From JALZDI01 sp965653225 (lineage in GTDB: Bacteria; Actinomycetota; Actinomycetes; Propionibacteriales; Nocardioidaceae), in assembly GCA_965653225.1 (NCBI GenBank), contig CBFGZI010000045.1, positions 1 through 26,647 on the forward strand: a stretch of 26,647 bases of DNA, written 5' to 3'. A program made the position numbers and the translations under genes. The notes beneath the pieces were generated by a model. It worked only from the letters and a program-made list of their open reading frames with translations. It was not told the origin of the DNA and searched no databases. The first letter of the stretch is position 1. Each line of letters begins with the position of its first letter. Positions 14,701 to 22,051 of the stretch are shown piece by piece.

Positions 14701-15936
14701 AGACGGCGTCGTGACGCCGGCCTCGGCGTCCGCGGCCTCGATCTCCTCCCGCGAGATGCCGAGCAGGTAGCAGATCGTGTCGAGGTACGGCACCGACAGC
14801 GAGGTGTCCGCGGCCTGGCGGACCACGGGCTTGGCGTTGAACGCGACCCCGAGCCCGGCGGCGGCCAGCATGTCGAGGTCGTTGGCGCCGTCGCCCACGG
14901 CCACGGTGTTGCGCAGGGAGACGCCGCTGGCGGCGGAGAACCGGCGCAGCGCCTCGGCCTTGCCCGCCCGGTCGAGCACCGGCCCGACGATGCGGCCGGT
15001 GAGCCTGCCGTCGACCACCTCGAGCTCGTTGGCCCGCGAGAAGTCGATGCCGAGGTCGGCGGCGATGCGGTCGGTCACCTGGCTGAAGCCGCCGCTGACG
15101 ATCGCGAAGACGTAGCCGAGCCGCTTGAGCGTACGGACCATCGTGCGCGCGCCGGGCGCCAGCTGCAGGGCGTCGTACACGGTGTCGAGCGCGCTCGCCT
15201 CGAGACCCTCGAGCGTGCTCACCCGCTGCCGCAGCGAGTCGGCGAACTCCAGCTCACCCGACATCGCCCGCTCGGTGATCTCGGCGACCTCGGTGGCGGA
15301 CCCGGCGTGTGAGGCGAGCATCTCGATCACCTCGCCCTGCACGAGGGTGGAGTCGACGTCCATCACGATCAGCTTGCGGCCGTGCCGCATCATCCCGGCC
15401 GGCTGCACCGCGATGTCGACACCCTGGTGCGACGCCTCCGTGGACAGCAGCGTGCGCAGCAGGTCGGGCGCGGCACCGGAGACGTCCATCTCGATCGCGG
15501 TCACCGGGTAGCGGGCCATCCGCACGATCCGGTCGATGTTGGCGCCGGTGTCGGCGATGCGGCCCGCGATGGCCGACACCGCGGACGGGCGCAGCGGACT
15601 CCCCAGCACCGTCACGTGGCTGCGTCCCTCCGGCCGCGCCCGGTTGTCACCGGTGCCACGGTCGATGTCGACGTCCATGCCCAGGTCGGAGGCCACCTTC
15701 TCCACCGACCTGCGCAGGCTGTTCTCGTCGCGCGGCATCGTCACGAGCACGCCGAGCACCAGCCTGCGGCGCAGCACCACCTGCTCGATGTCGAGCACCT
15801 GCACGCCGTACGCCGACAGCGCGGTGAACAGCGCCGAGGTGACGCCGGGCCGGTCCTTGCCGACGACGGTCACCAGCAGCGTGGGCTGGGCTGTGGACTC
15901 ACCTGCGGGCTGGGCTGGGTGCTGACCTGGGGGCAC
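14689..15936 (-). CDS. serB: Phosphoserine phosphatase with N-terminal ACT domains
   Basis: A 415-residue enzyme for the last step of L-serine synthesis, hydrolysing O-phosphoserine. Residues about 18-175 form two ACT-type regulatory domains (LLVTVVGKDRPGVTSALFTA opens the first, SHVTVLGSPLRPSAV the second), as in mycobacterial SerB2, which senses serine. The HAD phosphatase follows: DVDSTLVQGE near 197 with the nucleophilic Asp, SGELEFADSLRQRV, the SGGFSQV serine motif, and the K/GDGANDLDML metal motif. The start is placed at GTG 15936, six bases after TAGCGT on the minus strand. TTG 15942 is the only earlier in-frame codon in that context. The promoter overlaps the stop codon of the preceding minus-strand gene. 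Confidence 0.95.
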   Translation of the reverse strand: MPPGQHPAQPAGESTAQPTLLVTVVGKDRPGVTSALFTALSAYGVQVLDIEQVVLRRRLVLGVLVTMPRDENSLRRSVEKVASDLGMDVDIDRGTGDNRARPEGRSHVTVLGSPLRPSAVSAIAGRIADTGANIDRIVRMARYPVTAIEMDVSGAAPDLLRTLLSTEASHQGVDIAVQPAGMMRHGRKLIVMDVDSTLVQGEVIEMLASHAGSATEVAEITERAMSGELEFADSLRQRVSTLEGLEASALDTVYDALQLAPGARTMVRTLKRLGYVFAIVSGGFSQVTDRIAADLGIDFSRANELEVVDGRLTGRIVGPVLDRAGKAEALRRFSAASGVSLRNTVAVGDGANDLDMLAAAGLGVAFNAKPVVRQAADTSLSVPYLDTICYLLGISREEIEAADAEAGVTTPSPPV

Positions 15937-15942
15937 GGACAA

Positions 15943-15948
15943 ACGCTA
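15943..15948 (-). promoter_or_regulatory. -10 element (TAGCGT) of serB, overlapping the upstream stop codon
   Basis: TAGCGT on the minus strand is six bases before GTG 15936. Its first three bases are the TAG stop of the upstream gene, so serB can be read both from this promoter and by read-through. Confidence 0.5.
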
Positions 15949-16695
15949 CCGAGACAGCGGCGCCGAGCAGGCGGCGGCCAGCGCGCGCCGGGCCGCGCGG
16001 TCCAGCGGTCGCAGGCTGGCCGTGCGCGTGTCGGCATCGTGGCCGGTGACGGCGGTGCTCTCGGTCCGCAGCGCGAGGTCCACGATCGCCCGGCAGCGGG
16101 ACGCGGTGGTGGCGACCGCGACGGACTTCGGGTCCATGCCGGGCGGCAGGTGCGGTCCGCCCGCACGCCGCAGGTTCAGCAGCGCGTCGGCGACGTCGGG
16201 GTTCCAGTGGGCGACGTCCAGCGCGGCGAGGGTGTCGGCCACCTCGCGCAGCACGGCGCGCAGGCCCCGGTCGGCCTCGCCGAGGACCGGCGGCGCCGGC
16301 GCCCCGGCCTGGCGCACCTGCCAGAACACGCCGGCCCCCACCCGCTGCGGGACCAGCCCGAGGTCGGCACCGCCGAGCAGCACCGCGGCACCCGCCTCCA
16401 CCGCGTCGGCGTTGAAGTCCGCGGGCCCGGCCAGCCCGGCCGGGTCTCCCGCCGCGGGAAGGCTCAGCGCGACGTGGTCGGCGCGGTCGAGTACGGCGGT
16501 CCGGAGCGGCCCCAGGCCGAGCGCCAGCGGCGTCGCGGTGGCGCTGCCCTCGTCCAGCCCGACGATGTGGTGTGCAGCGTCGTCACCGGTGATCGCGTCG
16601 AGCGCGTCGTCGAGGCTGGTGCTGCCGCGCAGGTACGCCGCGAACCAGCAGGCGAACCGCGGGCCCTCGGACAGCCGGGACGGGGACGGTGACAC
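15946..16695 (-). CDS. Conserved-looking hypothetical protein
   Basis: A 249-residue soluble protein I do not recognise. It has no membrane segment or signal peptide. Visible features are an N-terminal region ending in FAAYLRGSTSLDDALDAI, a beta-strand-rich middle (TPLALGLGPLRTAVLDRADH, then HVALSLPAAG), AAVLLGGADLGLVPQRVGAG and FWQVRQA, an acidic helix ADRGLRAVLREVADTLAALD with DVAHWNP, and a C-terminal Arg/Ala-rich helix. Codon use is normal for the window, so it is a real gene. Its stop overlaps the serB promoter by three bases. GTG 16695 is chosen because TAGGCT lies six bases upstream on the minus strand. It is divergent from the ABC ATPase gene. Confidence 0.75.
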   Translation of the reverse strand: MSPSPSRLSEGPRFACWFAAYLRGSTSLDDALDAITGDDAAHHIVGLDEGSATATPLALGLGPLRTAVLDRADHVALSLPAAGDPAGLAGPADFNADAVEAGAAVLLGGADLGLVPQRVGAGVFWQVRQAGAPAPPVLGEADRGLRAVLREVADTLAALDVAHWNPDVADALLNLRRAGGPHLPPGMDPKSVAVATTASRCRAIVDLALRTESTAVTGHDADTRTASLRPLDRAARRALAAACSAPLSR

Positions 16696-16701
16696 CGGGC
16701 C

Positions 16702-16707
16702 AGCCTA
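16702..16707 (-). promoter_or_regulatory. -10 element (TAGGCT), leaderless, for the 249-aa gene
   Basis: TAGGCT on the minus strand is followed by six bases and GTG 16695. Confidence 0.5.
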
Positions 16708-16744
16708 GAAGTGGGCATGTGTCGGCGCGGTGCCGGCGGTGCCG

Positions 16745-16750
16745 TAGGTT
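16745..16750 (+). promoter_or_regulatory. Candidate -10 element (TAGGTT) of the ABC ATPase gene
   Basis: TAGGTT lies 39 bases before ATG 16790, which leaves a leader of about 33 bases that carries a GGGAG ribosome binding site. Confidence 0.4.
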
Positions 16751-16789
16751 GGCCGCAGCACAGCAGACAGGTGTCGACCCGGGAGTGTG

Positions 16790-17593
16790 ATGGCCGGCGT
16801 TATCGAGCTCGCGGGAGTCTCCGTGGTGCGCGGTGGGCAGACCCTTCTGGACGACGTCGACTGGGTGGTCGAGGAGACCGAGCGCTGGGTGATCCTCGGG
16901 CCCAACGGCGCGGGCAAGACCACGCTGCTGCAGATCGTCGGCGCGCAGATGCACCCGACGTCGGGTGTCGCCGGCGTTCTCGACGAGGTGCTCGGTGCCA
17001 CCGACGTGTTCGACCTTCGGCCCAGGATCGGGCTGACCAGCGCCGCGATCGCCGACCGCATCCCGCGCTCGGAGTCGGTGCGCGACGTGGTGGTGTCGGC
17101 GTCGTACGCCGTGGTCGGCCGGTGGCGCGAGCACTACGACGAGCTCGACCACGACCGCGCACTTGCGCTGCTGAACGAGCTGGGCATCGCCCGCCTCGCC
17201 GACCGCACGTTCGGCACCCTCAGCGAGGGCGAGCGCAAGCGCGTGCAGATCGCGCGGGCGCTGATGGCCGACCCCGAGCTGCTGCTGCTCGACGAGCCGG
17301 CGGCCGGGTTGGACCTGGGGGGCCGAGAGGACCTCGTCGAGACGCTGTCGGTGCTGGCCTACGAGGAGTCCGCGCCGGCGACGGTCCTCGTGTCGCACCA
17401 CGTCGAGGAGATCCCGCCGGGTTTCACGCACGTGCTGTTGCTGCGCCGCGGCGCCGTGGTCGCGTCGGGGCCGCTGGAGTGGACGCTGACCGAGCAGACG
17501 CTGTCGGAGACGTTCGGCATGCACCTGGAGCTTGCCGCGTCCAACGGCCGTTGGCACGCCCGCCGCCGGGTGCCCGCTCACCGGGTGATCTGA
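16790..17593 (+). CDS. ABC transporter ATP-binding protein without a neighbouring permease
   Basis: A 267-residue stand-alone ATPase: Walker A LGPNGAGKTTLLQ near 37-48, signature LSEGERKRVQIARAL near 144, Walker B LLLLDEPAAGLD near 165 and the switch His in VLVSHHVEEIP. The signature LSEGE instead of LSGGQ and the C-terminal GMHLELAASNGRW segment resemble the ModF/YlmA-type ATPases, which often have no cognate membrane protein and whose role is unclear. The neighbouring genes encode no permease of matching type; NfeD and TauE/SafE proteins do not pair with ABC ATPases. ATG 16790 is preferred over GTG 16787 because of its distance from GGGAG. Confidence 0.9.
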   Translation: MAGVIELAGVSVVRGGQTLLDDVDWVVEETERWVILGPNGAGKTTLLQIVGAQMHPTSGVAGVLDEVLGATDVFDLRPRIGLTSAAIADRIPRSESVRDVVVSASYAVVGRWREHYDELDHDRALALLNELGIARLADRTFGTLSEGERKRVQIARALMADPELLLLDEPAAGLDLGGREDLVETLSVLAYEESAPATVLVSHHVEEIPPGFTHVLLLRRGAVVASGPLEWTLTEQTLSETFGMHLELAASNGRWHARRRVPAHRVI

Positions 17594-17660
17594 CCGGCCG
17601 ATCTGACCGGCCGAATTGACCGGCTGGCCTGGCTTTTCCGGCCAGGTAATCTGACCGGGC
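17587..17660. repeat. Tandem repeat of 13 bp (GATCTGACCGGCC) after the ABC ATPase gene
   Basis: Two exact units at 17587-17599 and 17600-17612, a degenerate one (GAATTGACCGGCT) at 17613-17625, and a fourth partial copy (AATCTGACCGGGC) at 17648-17660 beyond a hairpin. The first unit overlaps the stop codon at 17591-17593. Confidence 0.75.
17624..17646 (+). terminator. Hairpin terminator candidate
   Basis: CTGGCC (17624-17629) pairs with GGCCAG (17640-17645), or alternatively CCTGGC (17628-17633) with GCCAGG (17641-17646). A run of four T lies in the loop and there is no T-tract after it. It sits between the ABC gene and the nfeD promoter. Confidence 0.45.
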
Positions 17661-17677
17661 GGGCTACGGGGGTCGGA

Positions 17678-17683
17678 TAGGGT
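17678..17683 (+). promoter_or_regulatory. -10 element (TAGGGT) of the NfeD-SPFH operon, leaderless
   Basis: TAGGGT (in GGATAGGGT) is followed by six bases and the ATG at 17690. Confidence 0.55.
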
Positions 17684-17689
17684 CGAAGT

Positions 17690-18160
17690 ATGTCGGAGTG
17701 GCTGCACTGGCTGCAGGTGAACCCCTGGGCCGGCTGGTTCGCCGTCGCCGCGTTGCTCGGGGTGGCCGAGCTGCTGAGCATGGATTTCGTGCTCCTGATG
17801 GTGGCCGTCGGACTGACCGCAGGCGGTGTGGCGGCCCTGCTGTCGGCGACCCTTCCGCTGCAGATTCTCGTCGCGGTGGTGGTCAGCATGGGCACGCTGG
17901 CGTTCGTGCGCCCATCCATCGTGCGCCAGCTGCACAACGGCCCCGAGCTGACCACCGGACACGCCGCGCTGGTGGGCCGTTCGGCCATGGTGATCGAGGA
18001 GATCACCTCACAGAGCGGGCAGGTCAAGCTCGCCGGAGAGGTGTGGACCGCGAGACCCTATGACGACTCGCTGGTGATCCCGGCGGGATCGACCGTCGAC
18101 GTCTTCGAGATCCGGGGAGCCACCGCGGTGGTGTTCCCGGTGGAGACGCCGCAACTGTAG
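17690..18160 (+). CDS. NfeD-like membrane protein
   Basis: A 156-residue protein of the NfeD family. Two or three transmembrane helices lie between residues 13 and 75 (WFAVAALLGVAELLSMDFVL, LMVAVGLTAGGVAALLS, ILVAVVVSMGTLAFVRP). A soluble OB-fold domain follows from about 88 to 150, with ALVGRSAMVIEEI, GQVKLAGEVWTAR and the final STVDVFEIRGATAVVFPVE. NfeD proteins partner with SPFH/stomatin proteins in membrane microdomains and are thought to help membrane or protein quality control. The SPFH gene follows 43 bases later, which supports that pairing. There is no protease domain, so this is the short NfeD type. Confidence 0.92.
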   Translation: MSEWLHWLQVNPWAGWFAVAALLGVAELLSMDFVLLMVAVGLTAGGVAALLSATLPLQILVAVVVSMGTLAFVRPSIVRQLHNGPELTTGHAALVGRSAMVIEEITSQSGQVKLAGEVWTARPYDDSLVIPAGSTVDVFEIRGATAVVFPVETPQL

Positions 18161-18203
18161 GCAGCCCACAGGGGTGCCTAGACAACTGAGAACGGAGGGG
18201 GAC

Positions 18204-19361
18204 GTGGAACAAGGCCTGTTCATCCTTCTGCCGCTGCTGCTGGTGGCGTTGCTCGTCATCGTCACTCTGACCAAAGCAGTGCGCATCATCCCGCAGGCCC
18301 GTGCGGGTGTGGTCGAGCGGTTCGGGAAGTACCGGGCGACGCTCACACCGGGCCTCACCGTGATCACGCCGTACGTCGACCGCGTGCGCTACATGGTGGA
18401 TCTCCGCGAGCAGGTGGTGTCGTTCCCGCCGCAGCCGGTGATCACCGAGGACAACCTGGTGGTGTCGATCGACACCGTCATCTACTTCCAGGTGACCAAC
18501 CCGGTGGACGCGACGTACGAGATCGCCAACTACATCCAGGCCATCGAGCAGCTCACGATGACGACGCTGCGCAACATCACCGGCGGCATGGACCTCGAGA
18601 AGGCGCTCACCAGCCGTGACGAGATCAACAACGCCCTGCGCGGTGTCCTCGACGAGGCCACCGGCAAGTGGGGCATCCGCGTCAACCGAGTGGAGCTGAA
18701 GGGCATCGACCCGCCGCCGTCGATCAAGGACTCGATGGAGAAGCAGATGCGGGCCGACCGCGACAAGCGTGCCGCGATCCTCACCGCCGAGGGCAACCGG
18801 CAGGCGTCGATCCTCACCGCCGAGGGCAACAAGCAGGCGGCGATCCTGTCCGCCGAGGGCGACCGGGAGGCGCGGATCCTGCGGGCCCAGGCCGAACGGG
18901 AGGCGCAGATCCTGCAGGCCCAGGGCGAGGGCCAGGCCATCGAGACCGTGTTCCAGGCCATCCACGACGGCCAGCCCAACCAGTCGCTGCTGGCCTACCA
19001 GTACCTGCAGATGCTGCCGAAGATCGCCGAGGGCAACGCCAACAAGGTGTGGGTGGTGCCGAGCGAGATCGGCCGGGCGCTGGAGGGCCTGGGCTCGGCG
19101 ATCGGCAAGGCCCAGGGCATCCCGGAGGAGACCAGCGGGACGCGCCGGCGGGTGAACTTCGGGGAGACCCCCGCCGACGAGCCTGTCGACGACAGCGCAG
19201 GCACGCTGTCGTCGGCCCACGACGCTGTCCAGGCGGCGATCGCCGACGCTCGGGAGGCCTCGATGGGCAGCCGTGCGCGGTCGTCGCACCCGGCACAGCC
19301 GGCAACGCCCCAGCAGCCGGAGCAGGCGCCGCGTGACGACGAGGAGCCGCCCGTCACGTGA
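18204..19361 (+). CDS. SPFH/Band 7 (stomatin, QmcA-like) membrane protein
   Basis: A 385-residue protein: an N-terminal transmembrane helix (GLFILLPLLLVALLVIVTL), an SPFH domain (ARAGVVERFGKYRATLTPG to about residue 185), a hendecad coiled-coil repeat from 192 to 246 and a low-complexity, acidic/Ala-rich tail. SPFH proteins form large ring-shaped cages on the membrane and scaffold proteases or lipid domains. GTG 18204 is chosen because GGAGGGG ends just before it and because the product then begins with the membrane anchor. The in-frame GTG at 18174 has no such site. The gene follows nfeD and its stop overlaps the next start by four bases, so NfeD, SPFH and the permease form one operon. Confidence 0.93.
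   Translation: MEQGLFILLPLLLVALLVIVTLTKAVRIIPQARAGVVERFGKYRATLTPGLTVITPYVDRVRYMVDLREQVVSFPPQPVITEDNLVVSIDTVIYFQVTNPVDATYEIANYIQAIEQLTMTTLRNITGGMDLEKALTSRDEINNALRGVLDEATGKWGIRVNRVELKGIDPPPSIKDSMEKQMRADRDKRAAILTAEGNRQASILTAEGNKQAAILSAEGDREARILRAQAEREAQILQAQGEGQAIETVFQAIHDGQPNQSLLAYQYLQMLPKIAEGNANKVWVVPSEIGRALEGLGSAIGKAQGIPEETSGTRRRVNFGETPADEPVDDSAGTLSSAHDAVQAAIADAREASMGSRARSSHPAQPATPQQPEQAPRDDEEPPVT
18777..18941 (+). repeat. 33-bp coding repeat (five 11-residue units) in the SPFH gene
   Basis: Five consecutive 11-residue units, ILTAEGNRQAS, ILTAEGNKQAA, ILSAEGDREAR, ILRAQAEREAQ and ILQAQGEGQAI, cover residues 192-246. The first two are nearly identical at DNA level. This hendecad pattern builds the long straight coiled coil that forms the wall of SPFH cages. 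Confidence 0.85.
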
Positions 19362-20107
19362 CCTGGACACATGCCATCGCGGTGCTCGCCGCAGGGATGG
19401 CAGCCGGCACCATCAACACCGTGGTGGGGTCGGGAACGCTGATCACGTTCCCGACCCTGCTGGCGCTCGGCTACCCACCGGTGGTGGCCAACGTGTCCAA
19501 CACCGTCGGGCTGGTGCCCGGCTCGCTGTCCGGCGCGATCGGGTACCGCCGCGAGCTCGAGGGCCAGCGGGCGCGCCTGCTGCGGCTGGGTGTCGGCTCC
19601 CTGCTGGGCGGGCTGACCGGGGGAGTGCTGCTGCTGGCGCGTCCGGCCGACGCGTTCGACGCGATCGTGCCGGCACTCATCGGGCTGGGCTGCGTGCTGG
19701 TCACCGTGCAGCCGTGGGTCGCCCGCAAGGTCGCCGCGCCGCACGACGCGCCCGCCCACGGGTCCGTGTGGGTGTGGCTGGCCGTGTTCCTCGTGGGCAT
19801 CTACGGCGGCTACTTCGGCGCCGCGCAGGGCGTCCTGCTGGTGGCGATCCTGGGCATCGGCCTGAACGAGGGCATGCAGCGCGTCAACGCCGCCAAGAAC
19901 GTCCTCGCGCTGCTGGTCAACGCCGTGGCCGCGGCGCTGTTCATCACGGTCGCTCACATCGAGTGGCCGGTGGCGCTGCTGATCGCCGGCGGCTCGATCA
20001 TCGGAGGCCAGATTGGCGCCGGCGTGGGCCGTCGCCTCCCGCCTGTCGTGCTGCGCGGGGTGATCGTGGTGGTCGGTGCCGTGGCGGCCTGGCAGCTGCT
20101 CCAGTAG
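19358..20107 (+). CDS. TauE/SafE family membrane permease
   Basis: A 249-residue membrane protein with about eight predicted helices arranged as two similar halves, each starting with a short re-entrant-type motif: AAGTINTVVGSGTLITFP near 14-31, and GIYGGYFGAAQGVLLVAI in the second half. This is the TauE/SafE (DUF81) pattern of exporters or importers of sulfite, sulfonates or small organic acids. The substrate cannot be read from sequence. GTG 19358 overlaps the SPFH stop by four bases, so it belongs to the NfeD-SPFH operon, an unusual partner for that pair. Confidence 0.9.
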   Translation: MTWTHAIAVLAAGMAAGTINTVVGSGTLITFPTLLALGYPPVVANVSNTVGLVPGSLSGAIGYRRELEGQRARLLRLGVGSLLGGLTGGVLLLARPADAFDAIVPALIGLGCVLVTVQPWVARKVAAPHDAPAHGSVWVWLAVFLVGIYGGYFGAAQGVLLVAILGIGLNEGMQRVNAAKNVLALLVNAVAAALFITVAHIEWPVALLIAGGSIIGGQIGAGVGRRLPPVVLRGVIVVVGAVAAWQLLQ

Positions 20108-20137
20108 CCCAGGCAAGGGGTGTGATCTTGTGGCGCG

Positions 20138-20161
20138 ATACGTTAGTCGCTGCTAACGTAT
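20138..20161 (+). promoter_or_regulatory. Palindromic operator overlapping a leaderless -10
   Basis: ATACGTTAG (20138-20146) and CTAACGTAT (20153-20161) are perfect 9-bp inverted repeats around a 6-base centre (TCGCTG). The right arm contains TAACGT (20154-20159), which lies six bases before the GTG at 20166 and so is a likely -10. A repressor bound here would block RNA polymerase. The first gene downstream encodes an ArsR-type DNA-binding domain, and ArsR proteins commonly bind such dyads in their own promoters. Confidence 0.75.
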
Positions 20162-20165
20162 TCTC

Positions 20166-21512
20166 GTGCCAGACGTCCTCGCCGCGGCTGCCGAGCCGCA
20201 CCGCCGCCGGCTGCTGCAGCTGCTGGCGTCCGGGCCGCGGACCGTCAACGAGCTCGCCGGCCATTTCCCGGTGACCCGTTCGGCGATCTCGCAGCACCTC
20301 GGTGTGCTCGCCGACGCCGGCCTGGTCACCAACACCAAGCGGGGCCGGCAGCGCTTCTACACGGTGGTCCCGGACGGGATGGCCGCACTGCGGGCGGAGA
20401 TCGACCGCTTCTGGACCACCGAGCTCGACCACCTGGTGGCCGACGCCACCCGGATGGCGACCGCGCAGACCCCAGACTCCCCGCGCACAGCACAGGAGAG
20501 AACCATGTCCGATGAGACGACGGCCTCCAAGCCCGTCGAGAAGACCGCGCTGCTTCCCGTCTCGCCCGACGAGGCCTTCGCGCTGATCACCGAGCCCGAC
20601 CTGCTGCGCCGCTGGCAGACCGTGACGGCCCGCGTCGACCTGTGGGCCGGCGGCACGTACCGCTGGACTGTCGTGCCGGGGTTCGCGGCCGCCGGCACCT
20701 TCCGTGAGGTCGATCCCGGACGCCGGCTCGTGTTCGGCTGGGGATGGGCGGGCTCGCCCGACCTGCCGCCGGACGCGTCGACCGTCACCATCACGCTGGA
20801 GCCGGTCGAGGGCGGCACGCTGGTGCGGCTGGTGCACGAGGGCCTCGACGAGCAGCAGGCCGCGAGCCACGGCGAGGGGTGGAGCCACTACCTCGAGCGG
20901 CTGCAGCGTGTCGCCGTCACCGGTGATGCCGGCCCCGACGAGTGGGCCGCCACGCCGGGGGAGATGAACCCGCTGACCTCGGCGGACGCCACGCTGGCGG
21001 TCTGTCAGCAGGTGTTGCGTGGCGTGGGCGAGGGGCAGCTCGGCAACCCGACGCCGTGCACCGAGTTCACCGTCGAGCAGCAGGTCGACCATCTGCTGCG
21101 CTCGATCTCCGGGCTGGGCCAGATGGCCGGGGCCGAGGTCGCCCTGTCCTCCTCCGGCCACGTGGAGGCGCGGGTTGCCTTCGCGGCCGAGCAGGCTCTG
21201 CATGCCTGGCACGGGCGGGGCCTGGGCGGCGTGGTCAGCATCGGCCCGAACGAGATGCCGGCATCCCAAGCCGCGGGCATCCTCTCGATCGAGTTCCTCG
21301 TACACGCCTGTGACTTCGCCGTCGCCACCGGGCAGAAGGTGCACGTCTCCGACGAGCTCACCGCGTACGTGCTGGATCTGGCCGAACAGGTCATCTCCCC
21401 GCAGGGCCGCGCCGGCGGCGCGTTCGCCGAGGCGCTGGAGGTCGGCCCTGACGCCGACGTGCTCGACCGGCTCCTCGCGTTCACCGGCCGGACCTCGTCA
21501 TGGAGCGCGTGA
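20166..21512 (+). CDS. Fusion: ArsR-type regulator + SRPBCC (AHSA1) + DinB-like TIGR03086 domain
   Basis: A 448-residue single reading frame with three domains. Residues 1 to about 95 are an ArsR-type winged helix (RRRLLQLLASGPRTVNELA, then VTRSAISQHLGVLADAGLV with the recognition helix, then GRQRFYTV). I see no ArsR metal-site cysteines. About 115-255 is an SRPBCC/AHSA1 domain (LPVSPDEAFALITEPDLLRR, WTVVPGF and FREVDPGRRLVFGWGW). About 270-440 is a TIGR03086/DinB-like domain of the mycothiol-dependent type (PTPCTEFTVEQQVDHLLRSI and EFLVHACDFAVATGQ). In most genomes these are two or three separate genes in one operon. A ribosome binding site and ATG remain inside the frame at residue 114. It is probably autoregulated through the upstream palindrome. 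Confidence 0.85.
   Translation: MPDVLAAAAEPHRRRLLQLLASGPRTVNELAGHFPVTRSAISQHLGVLADAGLVTNTKRGRQRFYTVVPDGMAALRAEIDRFWTTELDHLVADATRMATAQTPDSPRTAQERTMSDETTASKPVEKTALLPVSPDEAFALITEPDLLRRWQTVTARVDLWAGGTYRWTVVPGFAAAGTFREVDPGRRLVFGWGWAGSPDLPPDASTVTITLEPVEGGTLVRLVHEGLDEQQAASHGEGWSHYLERLQRVAVTGDAGPDEWAATPGEMNPLTSADATLAVCQQVLRGVGEGQLGNPTPCTEFTVEQQVDHLLRSISGLGQMAGAEVALSSSGHVEARVAFAAEQALHAWHGRGLGGVVSIGPNEMPASQAAGILSIEFLVHACDFAVATGQKVHVSDELTAYVLDLAEQVISPQGRAGGAFAEALEVGPDADVLDRLLAFTGRTSSWSA
20494..20507 (+). promoter_or_regulatory. Internal ribosome binding site and in-frame ATG in the fusion gene
   Basis: AGGAG at 20494-20498 is six bases before ATG 20505, in frame with the fusion (residue 114, MSDETTASKP). 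It falls exactly at the domain boundary between the ArsR and SRPBCC parts, where a separate gene would normally start. It could give a second product of 335 residues without the DNA-binding domain. Confidence 0.65.
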
Positions 21513-21553
21513 AACCGCGTCTGAGACCACGACCCGACGCAGGAGGAGCACAC

Positions 21554-21988
21554 ATGTCCGTCGACGTACGACCGAGCATCGTCATCAGGCGCCCCCGGCA
21601 CGAGGTGGCCGCGTTCATGTTCGACCCGGCCAACGACACCGCGTGGACCGGCGGCATCACCGACAGCAGGCCGGCGCAGCCGGGCACGCTGACCGAGGGG
21701 TCCGTGGTCGAGCGGGACGCGAAGTTCCTCGGCCGTACGTTCACCTACGGCTACGTCGTGACCGCACACGAGCCCGACACGCTGGTGGAGATGAAGGTGG
21801 ACCGGCCGTTCCCGATGCTGGTGCGCTACGAGCTCGCCGACCACCCGGCCGGCACCGAGGCGGCGATCCACTCGACGGGGTCACCGGGCCGGTTCTTCGG
21901 CTGGGCGACGCCGCTGATGTCGCGGATGGTGCGCAAGAGCATCGCTGCCGACCTCGGGCGGCTGCGCGACCGGCTCGAGGCCGGCTAA
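21554..21988 (+). CDS. SRPBCC family protein (polyketide cyclase/START-like)
   Basis: A 144-residue stand-alone START-like domain: RPSIVIRRPRHEVAAFMFDP at the N-terminus, WTGGITDSRPAQPG, then FTYGYVVTAHEPDTLVEMKV, and a C-terminal helix (MVRKSIAADLGRLRDRLEAG). Members bind small hydrophobic ligands; the ligand here is unknown. ATG 21554 is chosen because AGGAGG lies seven bases before it. The longer frame from 21500 begins inside the upstream gene. It starts 41 bases after the ArsR fusion and should be under the same operator, so this operon encodes two SRPBCC domains. Confidence 0.87.
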   Translation: MSVDVRPSIVIRRPRHEVAAFMFDPANDTAWTGGITDSRPAQPGTLTEGSVVERDAKFLGRTFTYGYVVTAHEPDTLVEMKVDRPFPMLVRYELADHPAGTEAAIHSTGSPGRFFGWATPLMSRMVRKSIAADLGRLRDRLEAG

Positions 21989-22017
21989 GCAGCCCGGGTG
22001 GTTCGCTATGCGCCCAG

Positions 22018-22051
22018 CGGTCCGATGGACCGGACGGGCTGTGGTCAGCCC
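22018..22051. terminator. Double-hairpin terminator between convergent genes
   Basis: CGGTCC-GAT-GGACCG (22018-22032) is followed by GGGCTG-TGGT-CAGCCC (22036-22051). The second contains the stop codon of the minus-strand nuclease gene. There is no T-tract, as is usual in high-GC actinobacteria. Confidence 0.5.
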
